In this document: positions 9,941 through 21,217 of the stretch, in pieces
Position numbering within the stretch: the stretch's first letter is position 1
How the letters are laid out: each line of letters opens with the position of its first letter
Source of the DNA: Oscillospiraceae bacterium
GTDB taxonomy: Bacteria; Bacillota; Clostridia; Oscillospirales; Acutalibacteraceae
DNA: 64,000 nt
NCBI GenBank assembly: GCA_015065785.1
Contig: SVPR01000004.1
Coordinates: 1 to 64,000 of the forward strand
Direction of reading: 5' to 3'
Program-made: the position numbers and the translations under genes
Notes under the pieces: generated by a model
Told to the model about the DNA's origin: nothing
Databases searched by the model: none
The model's input: the letters and a program-made list of their open reading frames with translations, nothing else

Positions 9941-10864
9941 TTAAAATTTAACGAACTCTCTTAAAAGTGAATTCTCAGGAATATAAGCCTTGTCAAGACT
10001 TGGGAAGCGTTCAAGATTTCTTATAAGCCTTTGTGATTCCTTATAAAAGGCTGAATCCTTCTCGACATCCTGCAAAAGCTTAATTGCAGTATTTTTAAGC
10101 ACGCAGGTTTCATAAAGATGAATTGTGTTAATTTTAATATCTGCATTGTGTCTGTACGGGAAAAGATATGTATCTTCACCGTAACGGACTGTAAGCCACA
10201 ACTGGAATGTTCTTTCAACAGAGCTACCTCTGAAATTATAATCTCTGACAAGACGGCGGATAAAGCGCATATTTCTCTTATTAAGAACAATTTCCTTGCC
10301 GTTATCATAAATTCTTGAAGAAACATTTATATAGATTTTAAAAAGTCTGTCACTCGGCAAATCCTTTGTAATAATCGGGTTAAGGGCGTGAAGTCCTTCA
10401 ACAATAATAACTTCTCTGTCACTGATTTTAATATGATTGAATTCCTTTTTTCTTTCACCTGTTAAAAAGTCAAATTCAGGTAAATCTGCTTCACCTGTTT
10501 CCAGAATTTTTTTCATAACCTCATAAAAGAAAGGAATATCTAAAGCGTGTACAGTTTCAAAGTCAGGTGTTCCGTCAGGGAAGCGTGGTGCATCACAGTT
10601 ATTTAAATAAAAATCATCAAGTGAAATTGCATAACTGTTAACGCCGTTATTTTTTAACGCTTCTCTTATTTTCTTTGCAGTTGTAGTTTTACCTGCAGAG
10701 CTGGGACCTGCCAACATAATAATTTCTATTTTACTGTCAGCAGCAACCTTTTTTGCAATATTTTCAATAATCCTGTTATATCTGCCCTCGCAAAGCTCTA
10801 CAAATGTAGCAGGATTTTTCGCCTTTTCTTCAATATATTCAAGGTTATTATTTATATTGGACAT
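9941..10864 (-). CDS. Uridine kinase-like P-loop nucleoside kinase
   Basis: LAGPSSAGKTTTAKKI Walker A; DDFYLNN; VEGLHALNP. Confidence 0.85.
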   Translation of the reverse strand: MSNINNNLEYIEEKAKNPATFVELCEGRYNRIIENIAKKVAADSKIEIIMLAGPSSAGKTTTAKKIREALKNNGVNSYAISLDDFYLNNCDAPRFPDGTPDFETVHALDIPFFYEVMKKILETGEADLPEFDFLTGERKKEFNHIKISDREVIIVEGLHALNPIITKDLPSDRLFKIYINVSSRIYDNGKEIVLNKRNMRFIRRLVRDYNFRGSSVERTFQLWLTVRYGEDTYLFPYRHNADIKINTIHLYETCVLKNTAIKLLQDVEKDSAFYKESQRLIRNLERFPSLDKAYIPENSLLREFVKF

Positions 10865-10885
10865 AGGTTTTACCCTCCCTTATAT

Positions 10886-12364
10886 TTAGGTCGTCTTAAT
10901 AGGATATTCCAGGAAAAATGTATTTATTCTGTCTTTTCTTTCTATAAGCTCGTTAAATCTTCCGATATATTCAAACGGAAATTTAAAATTGAAAATTCTT
11001 TCTATTTGCTTTCCGTCTGGCTCTTTTAATTTTGTAACACTACCCGCACCAACTGACAAAACAGTCTGACACTCACTCATCATATAGACATTGTAGTAGC
11101 ATTCCTTATTTTCCTTGCACCAGCCGACATTTTCCAGATTACCTAAAGACTTACTCTGGCGGTACATATAATAAGGCTTGTAGCCGTTTTCAGTCAATCG
11201 GGAAATCGCATATTCTACCATATCACTTGTAATTGTCGCATCAAGCTCACTTCTTTCGTCTTCAGTAACAATAGTTGATGACCTTTTAAGTGACAAGGTA
11301 TGTACTGTTATATTTTCAGGGTTTAAAGAAATAGCCTTTTCTATGCTGTTTTTAAAGCCCTCTACTGTATCAGTAGGAAGTCCCGCAATTAAATCCATAT
11401 TTATTGCATTAAACCCGATTTCTCTCGCCAGATTATATTTTTCTATAGTTTCTTCACTTGAATGCTGTCTGCCGATTTCCTTTAAAACAGAATTATTAAA
11501 GGTCTGCGGATTTATGCTTATTCTGTTAACATTGTGTTTTTTAAGAACTTCAAGCTTTTCTTTTGTAATTGTATCAGGACGCCCTGCTTCAACTGTGTAT
11601 TCAATGCATTCTGATAAATCAAAAGCATTTTCAATTTCAGTTAAAATAACATCTAACTGTTCGTGAGTTAATGTAGTAGGTGTGCCACCGCCCCAATAAA
11701 CGCTCTTTAAATAAAGCTTGTTTTTCTTTGCAATTTCTGCTGTAGCCTTTAATTCCTCGCATAATTTTTCAACATATTGAGGAATTAAGTCTTTTGCCTT
11801 TTCGTTAGAAATTGAGTGCGAAACAAATGAGCAGTAGCTACATCTTGTCGGGCAATACGGAATTGAAATATAAAGGCTGAAGGAATTGCCGTCGGCAGAC
11901 TTAATTATCTTTTCTTCCATTTTTGCAACATTGAATGCTAAATCTGCTTTTCTTGGCTTTACGAGATATTTCTCTATAAAACGCTCTTTCGCCCTTTCTT
12001 CGCCGACTTCATCTATAATAGTTGCCATAAGCTTTGACGGTCTGACGCCTGTAACTATTCCCCAGTTTGGCTTAAAATGAAATTCCTCTATAAATTGCTC
12101 TAACACCATACCGGCTAAAAAAAGCTCAGCCTCACCACTTGTTATATTAAAATATTCTTTTTTATTCTCTTGTTCTTTACCGCCGAAAGAAAATTTTGAA
12201 CTAAGAGTAATTTTTTCGTTTTCTTCTTGCTTTTCTGTGTAGAGATAATCGCCCGAAAGCTCCTCTTTCTCTTTTAAAACAAGAATTTTCTGAAACGGTA
12301 AAAATAATCTTATTACATTTTCAATTTCGTAGTGGTAATTGTGCGAAATACAAAATAATTTCAT
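10886..12364 (-). CDS. hemZ: Coproporphyrinogen dehydrogenase HemZ (radical SAM)
   Basis: YCPTRCSYCSF radical SAM motif; VYWGGGTPTTL; HemN/HemZ-like C-terminus. Confidence 0.9.
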   Translation of the reverse strand: MKLFCISHNYHYEIENVIRLFLPFQKILVLKEKEELSGDYLYTEKQEENEKITLSSKFSFGGKEQENKKEYFNITSGEAELFLAGMVLEQFIEEFHFKPNWGIVTGVRPSKLMATIIDEVGEERAKERFIEKYLVKPRKADLAFNVAKMEEKIIKSADGNSFSLYISIPYCPTRCSYCSFVSHSISNEKAKDLIPQYVEKLCEELKATAEIAKKNKLYLKSVYWGGGTPTTLTHEQLDVILTEIENAFDLSECIEYTVEAGRPDTITKEKLEVLKKHNVNRISINPQTFNNSVLKEIGRQHSSEETIEKYNLAREIGFNAINMDLIAGLPTDTVEGFKNSIEKAISLNPENITVHTLSLKRSSTIVTEDERSELDATITSDMVEYAISRLTENGYKPYYMYRQSKSLGNLENVGWCKENKECYYNVYMMSECQTVLSVGAGSVTKLKEPDGKQIERIFNFKFPFEYIGRFNELIERKDRINTFFLEYPIKTT

Positions 12365-13002
12365 ATTCTCTTTTTTCTTAAATATCTGTTTCTTACTCGT
12401 TCACTGCCAATTGTTGTAGAAATATTATGTCCTGTATAAACTGCGTAATCATCAGAAAGAAGCATCAATTTTTCTACTGAATCCAAAAGTTCATTTAAGT
12501 TACCGCCCCAGAGGTCAGTTCTGCCAACAGTTAATTTGAAAAGCGTGTCACCTGAGAAAAGAAGCTTTTCTTCATCACAAATGTAGCACACGCCACCTAA
12601 AGTGTGTCCTGGTGTTTCAAGTACTCTTAGCTTTTTACTGCCGATTTCTAAACAATCATTTTCTTTTACTAAAACATTAGGCTTAAAGCTGTCAAAAGCT
12701 GCACCAAAATAGTCTGCCATATTCTTGTCACTGTCTTCTGTTAAAATTGCATCCTTTTCTCCGATTACAATTTCAGCAGCTTTATAAATTTCTTTGAGCT
12801 TTTTAACACCTGCAATATGGTCAAAGTGACCGTGTGTGCAAAGAATGTATTTTAATTCTTCAATGCCGGCTTCTTTGATTTCATTCAACAAAGCATCTGA
12901 AAATCCTCCGACATCTAAAACTGCACCGATTTTTGTTTCTTCATCGCAAATTATATAACAATTTGCCTCTACATCGCCTAATGGTAATCTTTTAATATAC
13001 AT
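12361..13002 (-). CDS. MBL-fold metallohydrolase (glyoxalase II-like)
   Basis: THGHFDHIAGV; ETPGHTLGGVCY; SGDTLF; TGHN. Confidence 0.9.
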   Translation of the reverse strand: MYIKRLPLGDVEANCYIICDEETKIGAVLDVGGFSDALLNEIKEAGIEELKYILCTHGHFDHIAGVKKLKEIYKAAEIVIGEKDAILTEDSDKNMADYFGAAFDSFKPNVLVKENDCLEIGSKKLRVLETPGHTLGGVCYICDEEKLLFSGDTLFKLTVGRTDLWGGNLNELLDSVEKLMLLSDDYAVYTGHNISTTIGSERVRNRYLRKKRI

Positions 13003-13017
13003 AAACTAAATTATCCT

Positions 13018-13293
13018 AGAGTGAGTGTATTCGAACCAAATATGCCTTAAATGTCCGATTTCACGCACCTTTTGTATTTTTTTGTCTTGATATACGATAG
13101 TATAACTTCGCCAAATAAAATCCAAAATGCACGAGACCTCGAACATTTCAGGTTCTGCGAAGTTTAATACTTGGCAATTTTTTCTGTAACAAGGCAAAAC
13201 TCGCAGGAATACTGCCGTATTTCAAGAGTTTTAACGATGTTACTGGGAAAAGTGACTGTATTAAACCATATCTGGTTCAAATACACTCACTCT
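13018..13293. mobile_element. MITE-like 276-bp element with 21-bp terminal inverted repeats
   Basis: AGAGTGAGTGTATTCGAACCA (13018-13038) and TGGTTCAAATACACTCACTCT (13273-13293), 20/21 complementary. Confidence 0.75.
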
Positions 13294-13742
13294 GACCACA
13301 AATCTGTATCATAAGTAATTGTAACAGGTCCATCATTTATTAAAGAAACTTTCATATCTGCCCCAAAAACACCTTTTTTAACTGCTTTTACGCCATTTTT
13401 AAGTAATTCGTTGCAAAAATATTCATAAAGCTCGTTGGCTCTGTTTGGTTCTTCACTATTTGTAAAAGATGGTCTGTTACCTTTTTTACAATCTGCACAA
13501 AGAGTAAATTGCGAAACAGAAAGAATTTCGCCCTCAATATCATTTACAGACAAATTCATTTTTCCGTTTTCATCTTCAAAAACTCTTAAAGAAGCAGTTT
13601 TTCTCGCAAGAAGCTCAGCCTCTTTTTCAGTATCACCTTTCATAACACCTAAAAGAAGCATATAGCCTTTACCGATAGATGACACTAATTCGCCATCTAC
13701 CTTTACACTTGCTTCCTGCACCCTTTGAATTACCGCCTTCAT
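13287..13742 (-). CDS. dtd: D-aminoacyl-tRNA deacylase
   Basis: [46 protein letters not shown]. Confidence 0.95.
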   Translation of the reverse strand: MKAVIQRVQEASVKVDGELVSSIGKGYMLLLGVMKGDTEKEAELLARKTASLRVFEDENGKMNLSVNDIEGEILSVSQFTLCADCKKGNRPSFTNSEEPNRANELYEYFCNELLKNGVKAVKKGVFGADMKVSLINDGPVTITYDTDLWSE

Positions 13743-15946
13743 CAGTTAGTTCTCCTTGTAATATCTATAACGCCCTGAACATTTTTAAGTCTTGAAATAA
13801 GCACATTAAGAGAATCTGTGCTTTTTACTGTTACAGAAATAAATACAGTACCTCTACCGCCTTTTTCACCACGGGTGTTAACGGCATTAATCATAATTCT
13901 CATTTCTGCTAAAACATTGGCAATATCCGCCATAATAAATGCACTCGGCTCACACAAAACCGCAATAGTGGCGTTGAATTCTTTTGTTTCTGTTCCTGCA
14001 CTCCAGGAAGCATCCACCCATCTGTACGGTTCAGGTGCTTTTTCTATATCCACCGGTACATTAGGACAGTCACGCTTATGAATTGAAACACCGTGACCTC
14101 TTGTAATAAAGCCTATAATTTCGTCACCCGGAATAGGTGCACAGCAACGGGAAAGCTTAATAAGACAGTTGTCAATTCCCTCGACAATAACACCCTCGCC
14201 CTTTGCTCGTTTTGCAGGCTTTGGCTCTTCGACAACCTTAATTTGTTCAGGTTGCTTCTGAGAGGCTAATCTGTGATATTCCTCTCTTATATAAGGCAAA
14301 AGTCGTGAAATAGGAATTCCGCCGTAGCCAATAGCGGCAAAGAAATCTTCTTCTGTATTACAATGCTGTCTTTCTTTAAGCTTTATAACAATAGATTCAA
14401 TTTCTTCATCGGTAAAATGCAATTTATTTCTTCTGATTTCTCTTTCAAACTGCAATTTACCCTCAGCAATATTTTCTTCACGACGCTCCTTTTTAAACCA
14501 GGAACGGATTTTTGTTTTAGCACCGCTTGTTTTAACAATGCTGAGCCAATCTCTGCTTGGGCCCTTACCGGGTTGTGAGGAGGTGAGAACCTCTACAATT
14601 TCACCTGTTTTAACCTGATAATCAATCGGTACAATTTTACCGTTAACCTTAGCACCCACCATTTTTGCACCAATGGCAGAGTGGATAGCATAAGCAAAGT
14701 CAATAACAGTAGCACCCGACGGAAGATTTATAACATCGCCCTTTGGGGTAAATACAAATACCTCTTCAGGAACTAAGTCGCTCTTAATTGTTCTGACAAT
14801 ATCTTTAACATCGTCTGCTTCTTTCTGAGTTTCAAGAAGCTGACGAATCCACGAAAGTCTTTCTTCAAATTTTGCAGTACCGTTAAGACCTAATTTATAT
14901 TTCCAGTGAGCCGCAATACCAAATTCAGCAGTTTTGTGCATATCCCAGGTTCTTATCTGAACCTCAAAAGGAATAGCCGCTTTACCGATAACTGTTGTGT
15001 GAAGCGATTGATACATATTAGGCTTCGGAGTTGAAATATAATCTTTGAATCTACCCGGAATCGGTGTAAACATATCGTGAATAATACCAAGGCAGTCATA
15101 GCACTGGATAGTATTATCAACAATAATTCTTACTGCATACACATCATAAATTTCGTTGAATTCCTTGTTTTGCATATACATTTTTCTGTAAATGCCGTGA
15201 ACACTTTTAATTCTGCCTTCAATAGTAACATCAGGCACAACCTCGGCAACTCTGTCGTGAATCTGCTTTTTGATTGTTTCAAGGAATTCCTTATATGACC
15301 TGCCCTGACTTGAGAGGTTATCTTCAATTTCTTTATAACCAATCGGGTCAAGGTAGCTTATTGCTCTGTCTTCAAGCTCTTCTTTCATTGCACGGATACC
15401 TAATCTGTGTGCAATCGGTGCATAAATTTCAAGTGTTTCTAAAGCCTTGTCACGACGCTTTTGCGGTGCAACAAAGTTAAGTGTTCTTATATTATGAAGA
15501 CGGTCTGCAAGCTTTACGATGATAATTCTGATATCCTGCGACATTGCAAGAAGCATTTTTCTGACATTTTCTGCTTGTTGCTCTTCCTTATCCTTAATAT
15601 CAAGTGGCACTTTACCAAGCTTTGTAAGACCATCTACAAGATGAGTAATTTCTTCACCGAAAAGCTCATCGACTTCTTCTAAGGTAAGGTCAGTATCTTC
15701 AACTGTATCGTGTAATAAAGCCGCAACTACGGAGGCACAATCCATTCCGTAATCAAGAACAATTTTTGCAACGGATACAGGGTGGATTATATAAGGCTCG
15801 CCCGAAGAACGCTTTTGCTCCTTGTGCTTTTCGTTAGCAACCTCGAACGCTTTATCTAAAACCTTAAGCTCTTCTTCACTGAACTGACTTTCTGCCTGTT
15901 CTCTTAAATCTTCATACATAATTTTTACTGATGTATTGTCATCCAC
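13742..15946 (-). CDS. relA: Bifunctional (p)ppGpp synthetase/hydrolase (RelA/SpoT)
   Basis: HD motif [12 protein letters not shown]; synthetase motif [15 protein letters not shown] and ACT domains. Confidence 0.96.
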   Translation of the reverse strand: MDDNTSVKIMYEDLREQAESQFSEEELKVLDKAFEVANEKHKEQKRSSGEPYIIHPVSVAKIVLDYGMDCASVVAALLHDTVEDTDLTLEEVDELFGEEITHLVDGLTKLGKVPLDIKDKEEQQAENVRKMLLAMSQDIRIIIVKLADRLHNIRTLNFVAPQKRRDKALETLEIYAPIAHRLGIRAMKEELEDRAISYLDPIGYKEIEDNLSSQGRSYKEFLETIKKQIHDRVAEVVPDVTIEGRIKSVHGIYRKMYMQNKEFNEIYDVYAVRIIVDNTIQCYDCLGIIHDMFTPIPGRFKDYISTPKPNMYQSLHTTVIGKAAIPFEVQIRTWDMHKTAEFGIAAHWKYKLGLNGTAKFEERLSWIRQLLETQKEADDVKDIVRTIKSDLVPEEVFVFTPKGDVINLPSGATVIDFAYAIHSAIGAKMVGAKVNGKIVPIDYQVKTGEIVEVLTSSQPGKGPSRDWLSIVKTSGAKTKIRSWFKKERREENIAEGKLQFEREIRRNKLHFTDEEIESIVIKLKERQHCNTEEDFFAAIGYGGIPISRLLPYIREEYHRLASQKQPEQIKVVEEPKPAKRAKGEGVIVEGIDNCLIKLSRCCAPIPGDEIIGFITRGHGVSIHKRDCPNVPVDIEKAPEPYRWVDASWSAGTETKEFNATIAVLCEPSAFIMADIANVLAEMRIMINAVNTRGEKGGRGTVFISVTVKSTDSLNVLISRLKNVQGVIDITRRTN

Positions 15947-15975
15947 GCCTGTTTCCTCCTTTCATAAACCAGAAT

Positions 15976-18009
15976 TTAATTAAGTAAGCTCTGATATAAC
16001 ACAGACTCTTCTAAAACAACTTTTTTTTGCTCGCCCGGTAAAAAATATTTTCCGTTTACATAATTTATTACTTCTAACTCTATGAACATATCAAGAGCAA
16101 TTTTTAAAGTGGCAATTTTGTTTTCTTTAAGACCTAATCTGTAGCATAAAATCTCTTCGCCGGCACCAAAGCCATTATTTGCTCTTAAATATTTATATAC
16201 ATTCCCACAGAAATCTCTGTCAGGCAAAAGCTTTTTCTTTTGCTCGGCTGATAAAGCATCTCCCCGTCTGAAGCTTTCATAAAGCATAAGACTTTTCTGA
16301 ACCTCATCATCATTCATAGCACTTAATTTAATGTCCTTAACTTGTATGCTAACCTTAACCTCACCCATATATTCATTCTGAGTGAGTCTGACTGCTAAAT
16401 CGACAATATCTGAGGTAGTAAACGGAAAATCCTCCGCCGCAACAGAAAAAAGCATAACAGGTAAATTTACACCGTTTTTATTCACTGTAAGTCTTATATG
16501 CTTATTGCTTCCTACAGGTTGAATTCCTGTAATTTTCATATTAAAAAGTCCGAAAAGCGGTTGCGGATTTTCCGCACCAAACGGCTCTAATATACTTAAT
16601 GATGAAAGCAAATCCAAAGAAACAGATGCAGGATTTAATTTGCAATCCAATCTGAGAACAGGTAATATTGCCTCTGTTTTTTCTGCATATTCATTTATGA
16701 GAAGTCTGAATTTATCAATGTTTTTTGTTTCAACAGTCAGACCTGCAGCTAATTTGTGACCGCCGTATTGGGTTAAAATATCCTTACAATAAGAAAGTGC
16801 ATCATAAAGCGAAAAGCCGTCAACGCTTCTGCCACTGCCCTTTGCAATGTCGCCTGATTCAGAAATAACAATACACGGCTTGCCGTATTTTTCGCAAAGA
16901 CGAGATGCAACAATTCCAATTACACCCTGGTGCCAATTTTCGCCATCTACAACAATTACTCTTGCAAATTTAATTTCCGGGTGACTTTCAATATATTTTT
17001 CGGCAGACTCTGTGATTCCACTCTCTGTCGATTGTCTTTCGGAATTAGCAGAGCCAATTTCACTTGCTAAAAGAGTAGCCTCTTCAGTGTCATCTGTAAG
17101 TAAAAGCTTTATTGCTCTGTTAGCAGAGCCCATTCGCCCTGCTGCATTTATTCTTGGTGCGATTCTGAACGCCGCACTCATTGAAGTCATATTTTTATTT
17201 GCACCCGACTCATCAATCAAAGCCTTAAGACCTTTTCTTAATGTTCCGTTCTGATAAGATTCGTTAAGTACAGAAAGACCGCTTCTTACCAATATGCGAT
17301 TTTCGCCCTTTAATGACACAATATCTGCAATAGTACCTATTGCTAAAATATCGCCGTATTCATCTAACAAATCGTAAGCATCGCAATTTGCTAAAGCTGA
17401 AACTAATTTAAAAGCAACACCTACACCTGCCCACTCACGAAATTCAATGTCGCAATCCTTTCTGTGTGGGTCAACTACTGCTATAGCGTCAGGTAACACA
17501 TCACCTGCCTGATGGTGGTCAGTAACAACAACATCAATTGAAAGGCTTTTTGCCTTTTCCACCTCTTTGATAGCAGAAATTCCGTTATCTACTGTGATAA
17601 TAAGTGAAGTGCCTCTCTCTTTTAAGCTTTCAATAGCCATTTCACTCATACCATAGCCCTCACCTGCACGGTCAGGAATATAATAATCTACATTAGCGCC
17701 ATTCTTAAAAAGGTATGAGTAAAGCAATGCCGTTGATGTAACACCGTCAGCATCATAATCACCGAATACCGTAATTTTTTCACCACCGTCAATAGCAGAC
17801 TTAATTCGTTCACACGCCTTTTCCATATCGGGAAGCAAAAAAGGGTCAGAAATATCGGTGTCATATAAAAAGCTTTCAACTAAAAATTCATCTGTCAAAC
17901 CACGAGCCACAAGTAAATACGCTGCAAACGGGTCAACACCGCAGTTCTCAGCAATCTCGGCAGCAATATCTTTATTGCACTCATTGACAATCCATTTCTT
18001 TCGATTCAA
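15976..18009 (-). CDS. recJ: Single-stranded-DNA-specific exonuclease RecJ
   Basis: VFGDYDADGVTSTALL; VTDHHQ; GGHKLAAGL; N-terminal DHH and DHHA1-like regions. Confidence 0.95.
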   Translation of the reverse strand: MNRKKWIVNECNKDIAAEIAENCGVDPFAAYLLVARGLTDEFLVESFLYDTDISDPFLLPDMEKACERIKSAIDGGEKITVFGDYDADGVTSTALLYSYLFKNGANVDYYIPDRAGEGYGMSEMAIESLKERGTSLIITVDNGISAIKEVEKAKSLSIDVVVTDHHQAGDVLPDAIAVVDPHRKDCDIEFREWAGVGVAFKLVSALANCDAYDLLDEYGDILAIGTIADIVSLKGENRILVRSGLSVLNESYQNGTLRKGLKALIDESGANKNMTSMSAAFRIAPRINAAGRMGSANRAIKLLLTDDTEEATLLASEIGSANSERQSTESGITESAEKYIESHPEIKFARVIVVDGENWHQGVIGIVASRLCEKYGKPCIVISESGDIAKGSGRSVDGFSLYDALSYCKDILTQYGGHKLAAGLTVETKNIDKFRLLINEYAEKTEAILPVLRLDCKLNPASVSLDLLSSLSILEPFGAENPQPLFGLFNMKITGIQPVGSNKHIRLTVNKNGVNLPVMLFSVAAEDFPFTTSDIVDLAVRLTQNEYMGEVKVSIQVKDIKLSAMNDDEVQKSLMLYESFRRGDALSAEQKKKLLPDRDFCGNVYKYLRANNGFGAGEEILCYRLGLKENKIATLKIALDMFIELEVINYVNGKYFLPGEQKKVVLEESVLYQSLLN

Positions 18010-18086
18010 AATATCACCCGATTATAAATTACATTATATTATAACATTAAAATGGGTGAAATGTAAAGGGTTTAGAGATAGTTTAA

Positions 18087-18469
18087 TTGAAAGTTGAAAA
18101 TTGAAAATTGAAAATTTCGGAAGTCCTGCGGACTTGATTATATTTAATTGAATAAAAACAACTAAGTTCTATCATTTGTACCAGTGGTCAGTGAGTCAGT
18201 GGTCAGGAAACAGGAAATAGGAATCAGTGAACAGAAAAAGTTCTATCATTTGGGGTTTACAAAAAACTTTAAATGATAGAACTTAACTTTTTGTTATTTA
18301 ATTATAATTGCCAACGCAGTTCCGAAATTTTTAATTTTTCATTTTTAACTTTTAATTATAATTGCGTCGCAGACCCACAATTCCGAATTACGCATTACGA
18401 ATTCCGAATTATAATTGCCGACCGCAGGTCCCACAATTTTCAATTTTCAACTTTCAATTTTCAATTATA
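18087..18469. repeat. Composite repeat region: several heptamer arrays, hairpin, and AATTATAATTGC/A units
   Basis: TTGAAAG|TTGAAAA x3; CAGTGGT/CAGGAAA array; hairpin 18238-18284; ATTTTTA, AATTCCG and AATTTTC heptamer arrays. Confidence 0.85.
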
Positions 18470-18501
18470 ATTACAGGCGTAGCCCTTTTATTCTGCATTT
18501 T

Positions 18502-19557
18502 TTAAAACATTTTCATAAACATTTTCGTCATTACAAACCCTATAAGTCCGCATCCGGGAAATGTTAAAACCCAGGTTACTGCCATTTCTTTGACTACTGA
18601 AAAGTTGATGCTTGACATTCTTCTTACTGCACCAACACCCATAATCGCAGTTGTTTTTGCGTGAGTGGTTGAAACAGGGATTCCAAAAAACGAGCTTATT
18701 AAAAGCGAAACGGACGCGGCAAGGTCTGCTGAAAAGCCCTGATATTTTTCTAATTTCACCATATCCATTCCTACAGATTTTATAATTTTTTTACCGCCGA
18801 TTGATGTGCCAAGCCCCATTACTATTGAGCAAAGAGCCATTAGCCAGACAGGCATTTTTACACTGACATATTCAGCACTCTGACCGTTAATTAAAAGAAT
18901 ACTAAGAAGAATAACGCCCATAAACTTCTGCCCATCCTGAGCGCCGTGCATAAAGCTCATTGCCGCCGCACCGCCAATCTGAGCAAATTTGAAGAAGCTC
19001 TCAGTTTTGCTTCTTCTGATATTTCTGAAAATCGTAACAACAATTCTGCAAATTATAAAACCTAAAATGAAGCCCAACAATACAGATATTAAAAGTCCAT
19101 AAATAACCTTTATCCATTCTGTACCGTTTACACCCTGAAGTCCTCCGTGTAGTGCAATTGCACCGCCTGTAAGTCCTGCAATCAACGCGTGACTTTCACT
19201 TGTAGGAATACCAAAAATCCACGCTAAAATTGCCCAGAGCACAATAGCAAAAAGCGCCGCACTCAAAGCCACTATTGCCTCGTGCGAATTTGTTCCGAAA
19301 TCGACCATTTTAGTAATTGTTTCAGCAACAGTTGCATTAACAAGGCTCATTATAAATACACCAAAAAAATTAAAAACTGCCGCCATTAAAATAGCCACTC
19401 TCGGTGAAAGACAACGAGTTACAACGCAGGTTGCAATAGCATTTGGTGCATCTGTCCAACCGTTGACAAGAATAACACCTAAGGTCAGCACTACCGCCAT
19501 TAAAAGAAGCGGATTCGCCATCATCTGTTCCCAGAAATATGTAAAAGACAAATCCAT
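18502..19557 (-). CDS. Inorganic phosphate transporter, PiT family
   Basis: GWTDAPNAIATCVVTRCLSPR; PiT repeat GIPVSTTHAKTTAIMGVGAVRR. Confidence 0.93.
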   Translation of the reverse strand: MDLSFTYFWEQMMANPLLLMAVVLTLGVILVNGWTDAPNAIATCVVTRCLSPRVAILMAAVFNFFGVFIMSLVNATVAETITKMVDFGTNSHEAIVALSAALFAIVLWAILAWIFGIPTSESHALIAGLTGGAIALHGGLQGVNGTEWIKVIYGLLISVLLGFILGFIICRIVVTIFRNIRRSKTESFFKFAQIGGAAAMSFMHGAQDGQKFMGVILLSILLINGQSAEYVSVKMPVWLMALCSIVMGLGTSIGGKKIIKSVGMDMVKLEKYQGFSADLAASVSLLISSFFGIPVSTTHAKTTAIMGVGAVRRMSSINFSVVKEMAVTWVLTFPGCGLIGFVMTKMFMKMF

Positions 19558-19683
19558 AGCTTCACCCCTCTCAAAACCGATTGAAAAAACTAACTTTCTA
19601 CATATAATGTTTATCAGATAAAATCAGTTTTTAGTACGGATATAGCAGGCAACTTGCATTTTTGTTTTATAAAACAAAAAATA

Positions 19684-19713
19684 AAGGCGAAGTTAAAAAA
19701 TCAACTTCGCCTT
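19684..19713 (-). terminator. Terminator downstream of secreted amidase/Fn3 gene
   Basis: AAGGCGAAGTT...AACTTCGCCTT followed by T-run. Confidence 0.75.
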
Positions 19714-19717
19714 GTTT

Positions 19718-21145
19718 TTATTTCTTTTTAACTGCATCCTTTAAAACTGCATCTACAAGCTTTTCGTTTTGTGAAACATTGCTCTTTTCACCAACTCTGT
19801 AAGTAATTGGATTACTCTGGTAATTGCTCAATGTTTTTCCATTTATAGCTCTTGCAGTATAAATGTAAGTTACATTTGCTTTTGCAGTAGTATCAACGAA
19901 AGAACTGGTTGTAGTTTCGCCTAAAGCAAGCCAATTTTTATCGCCGACACTTTTTCTGTAAACTCGATACTTCTGTGCTCCACCTACAGCTGTAAATGTA
20001 ACTTTTACGCCTTTTTCTGTATCGTTTGCCTTAAATAAAGATGGTGTTGCCAAGTACATAATGCTTACACCGCTATTGAGATAAGCACCTGCTAATGAGC
20101 CGTCATAAGCTTTTACGGTATATTTATATGTTTTACCGCTTACAACATTTTTATCAGTATAAGAAAGTGTGTTACCACCTTTAATGGTTGCTATTTTTAC
20201 CCAACTGTTTTTCTCATTTGCTCTGTAAACATAGTAACCGTCTGCATTCTGAATTTTTGACCATTTTACAGTAACAGCACCTATACTATTTGAAATAGAA
20301 AGCGTTGGTGCATTGAGAGAAACAACCGCTTTGCCGTCATAATACTGACTGTAAACATTGTTGTCAATTGCTCTTACTGTATATTGGTATTTAACACCAT
20401 TAGAAAGAGTTTTATCAGCAAATGTTGTTTTTGTAGTTGTTGTCACCTTTTTCCAACCGGTATTATCTGTTTTACGATAGAGGGCGTATTTTTCAGCACC
20501 ACTTATAGTATTCCATTTTACAACTACACCATTAGCACCATTTTTGAGATAATTTATTTCAGGAACCTTTACTGTAGTTCTTGCACCATAGCGTCTGAGA
20601 CCTTTATCTAAAACAATAGAATACATTGTCCAGTTCTCTGCACCACAGCAATAATAGGTATATGTCCTTTTCTGACCGTTATGAGCTTTGTTATGTGCAT
20701 AGTCCTGAATATAACCCTCACTATTGGCACCATTGCAAACAACAACATGGGTATATCTTTTACAATTATTGCAGAAATAAAAGATTAAGTCACCTTTACC
20801 AACCATATCTTTATTATCTGACATCTTTAAGCTACCGCTTTTACCGCCTGTTAATTTGAGTTTGTAAGAAGTACCGTGAACTCCGTTAAGAGCGTTATAT
20901 AAATCAACTACTCTTGGTTTATAAACATTGATACCGCCTGCCTGAATACATCTTGACGCAAACTCAGCACAAAGACCAATGCCATTGTTCCAGTTCTTTG
21001 CAGCATAGCTGAGAGCTGACTCCAGCTTATATGGATATTCTTTTGAATTTGTATTACTTGCAGCCGAAGCAGTTACGCTTAAAACTGAAAATGAACTTAT
21101 AGTAAAAATTAACGCGAAAATTACTGAAATTAATTTTTTTGTCAT
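19718..21145 (-). CDS. Secreted protein: N-terminal amidase/papain-like domain plus about three fibronectin type III-like repeats
   Basis: Signal peptide; GIGLCAEFASRCIQAGG...HVVVCN; repeats of the type YxVYRK...W..v..t....F.D.....g..Y.YTv.A. Confidence 0.75.
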   Translation of the reverse strand: MTKKLISVIFALIFTISSFSVLSVTASAASNTNSKEYPYKLESALSYAAKNWNNGIGLCAEFASRCIQAGGINVYKPRVVDLYNALNGVHGTSYKLKLTGGKSGSLKMSDNKDMVGKGDLIFYFCNNCKRYTHVVVCNGANSEGYIQDYAHNKAHNGQKRTYTYYCCGAENWTMYSIVLDKGLRRYGARTTVKVPEINYLKNGANGVVVKWNTISGAEKYALYRKTDNTGWKKVTTTTKTTFADKTLSNGVKYQYTVRAIDNNVYSQYYDGKAVVSLNAPTLSISNSIGAVTVKWSKIQNADGYYVYRANEKNSWVKIATIKGGNTLSYTDKNVVSGKTYKYTVKAYDGSLAGAYLNSGVSIMYLATPSLFKANDTEKGVKVTFTAVGGAQKYRVYRKSVGDKNWLALGETTTSSFVDTTAKANVTYIYTARAINGKTLSNYQSNPITYRVGEKSNVSQNEKLVDAVLKDAVKKK

Positions 21146-21188
21146 ATTTTCTCCTTAAAAGTTACAAATTTGTAATAAATGTAAAGAG

Positions 21189-21217
21189 ATAATACTATAA
21201 TACAAGCCATTTGTCAA
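21189..21217 (-). promoter_or_regulatory. Sigma-A-like promoter for 19718..21145
   Basis: TTGACA-N17-TATTAT on the minus strand. Confidence 0.65.

Noticed and set aside
13006-13197. 63-aa ORF as a real gene
   Set aside because: It lies almost entirely within the TIR-bounded element and carries no transposase-like motif; treated as part of the element.
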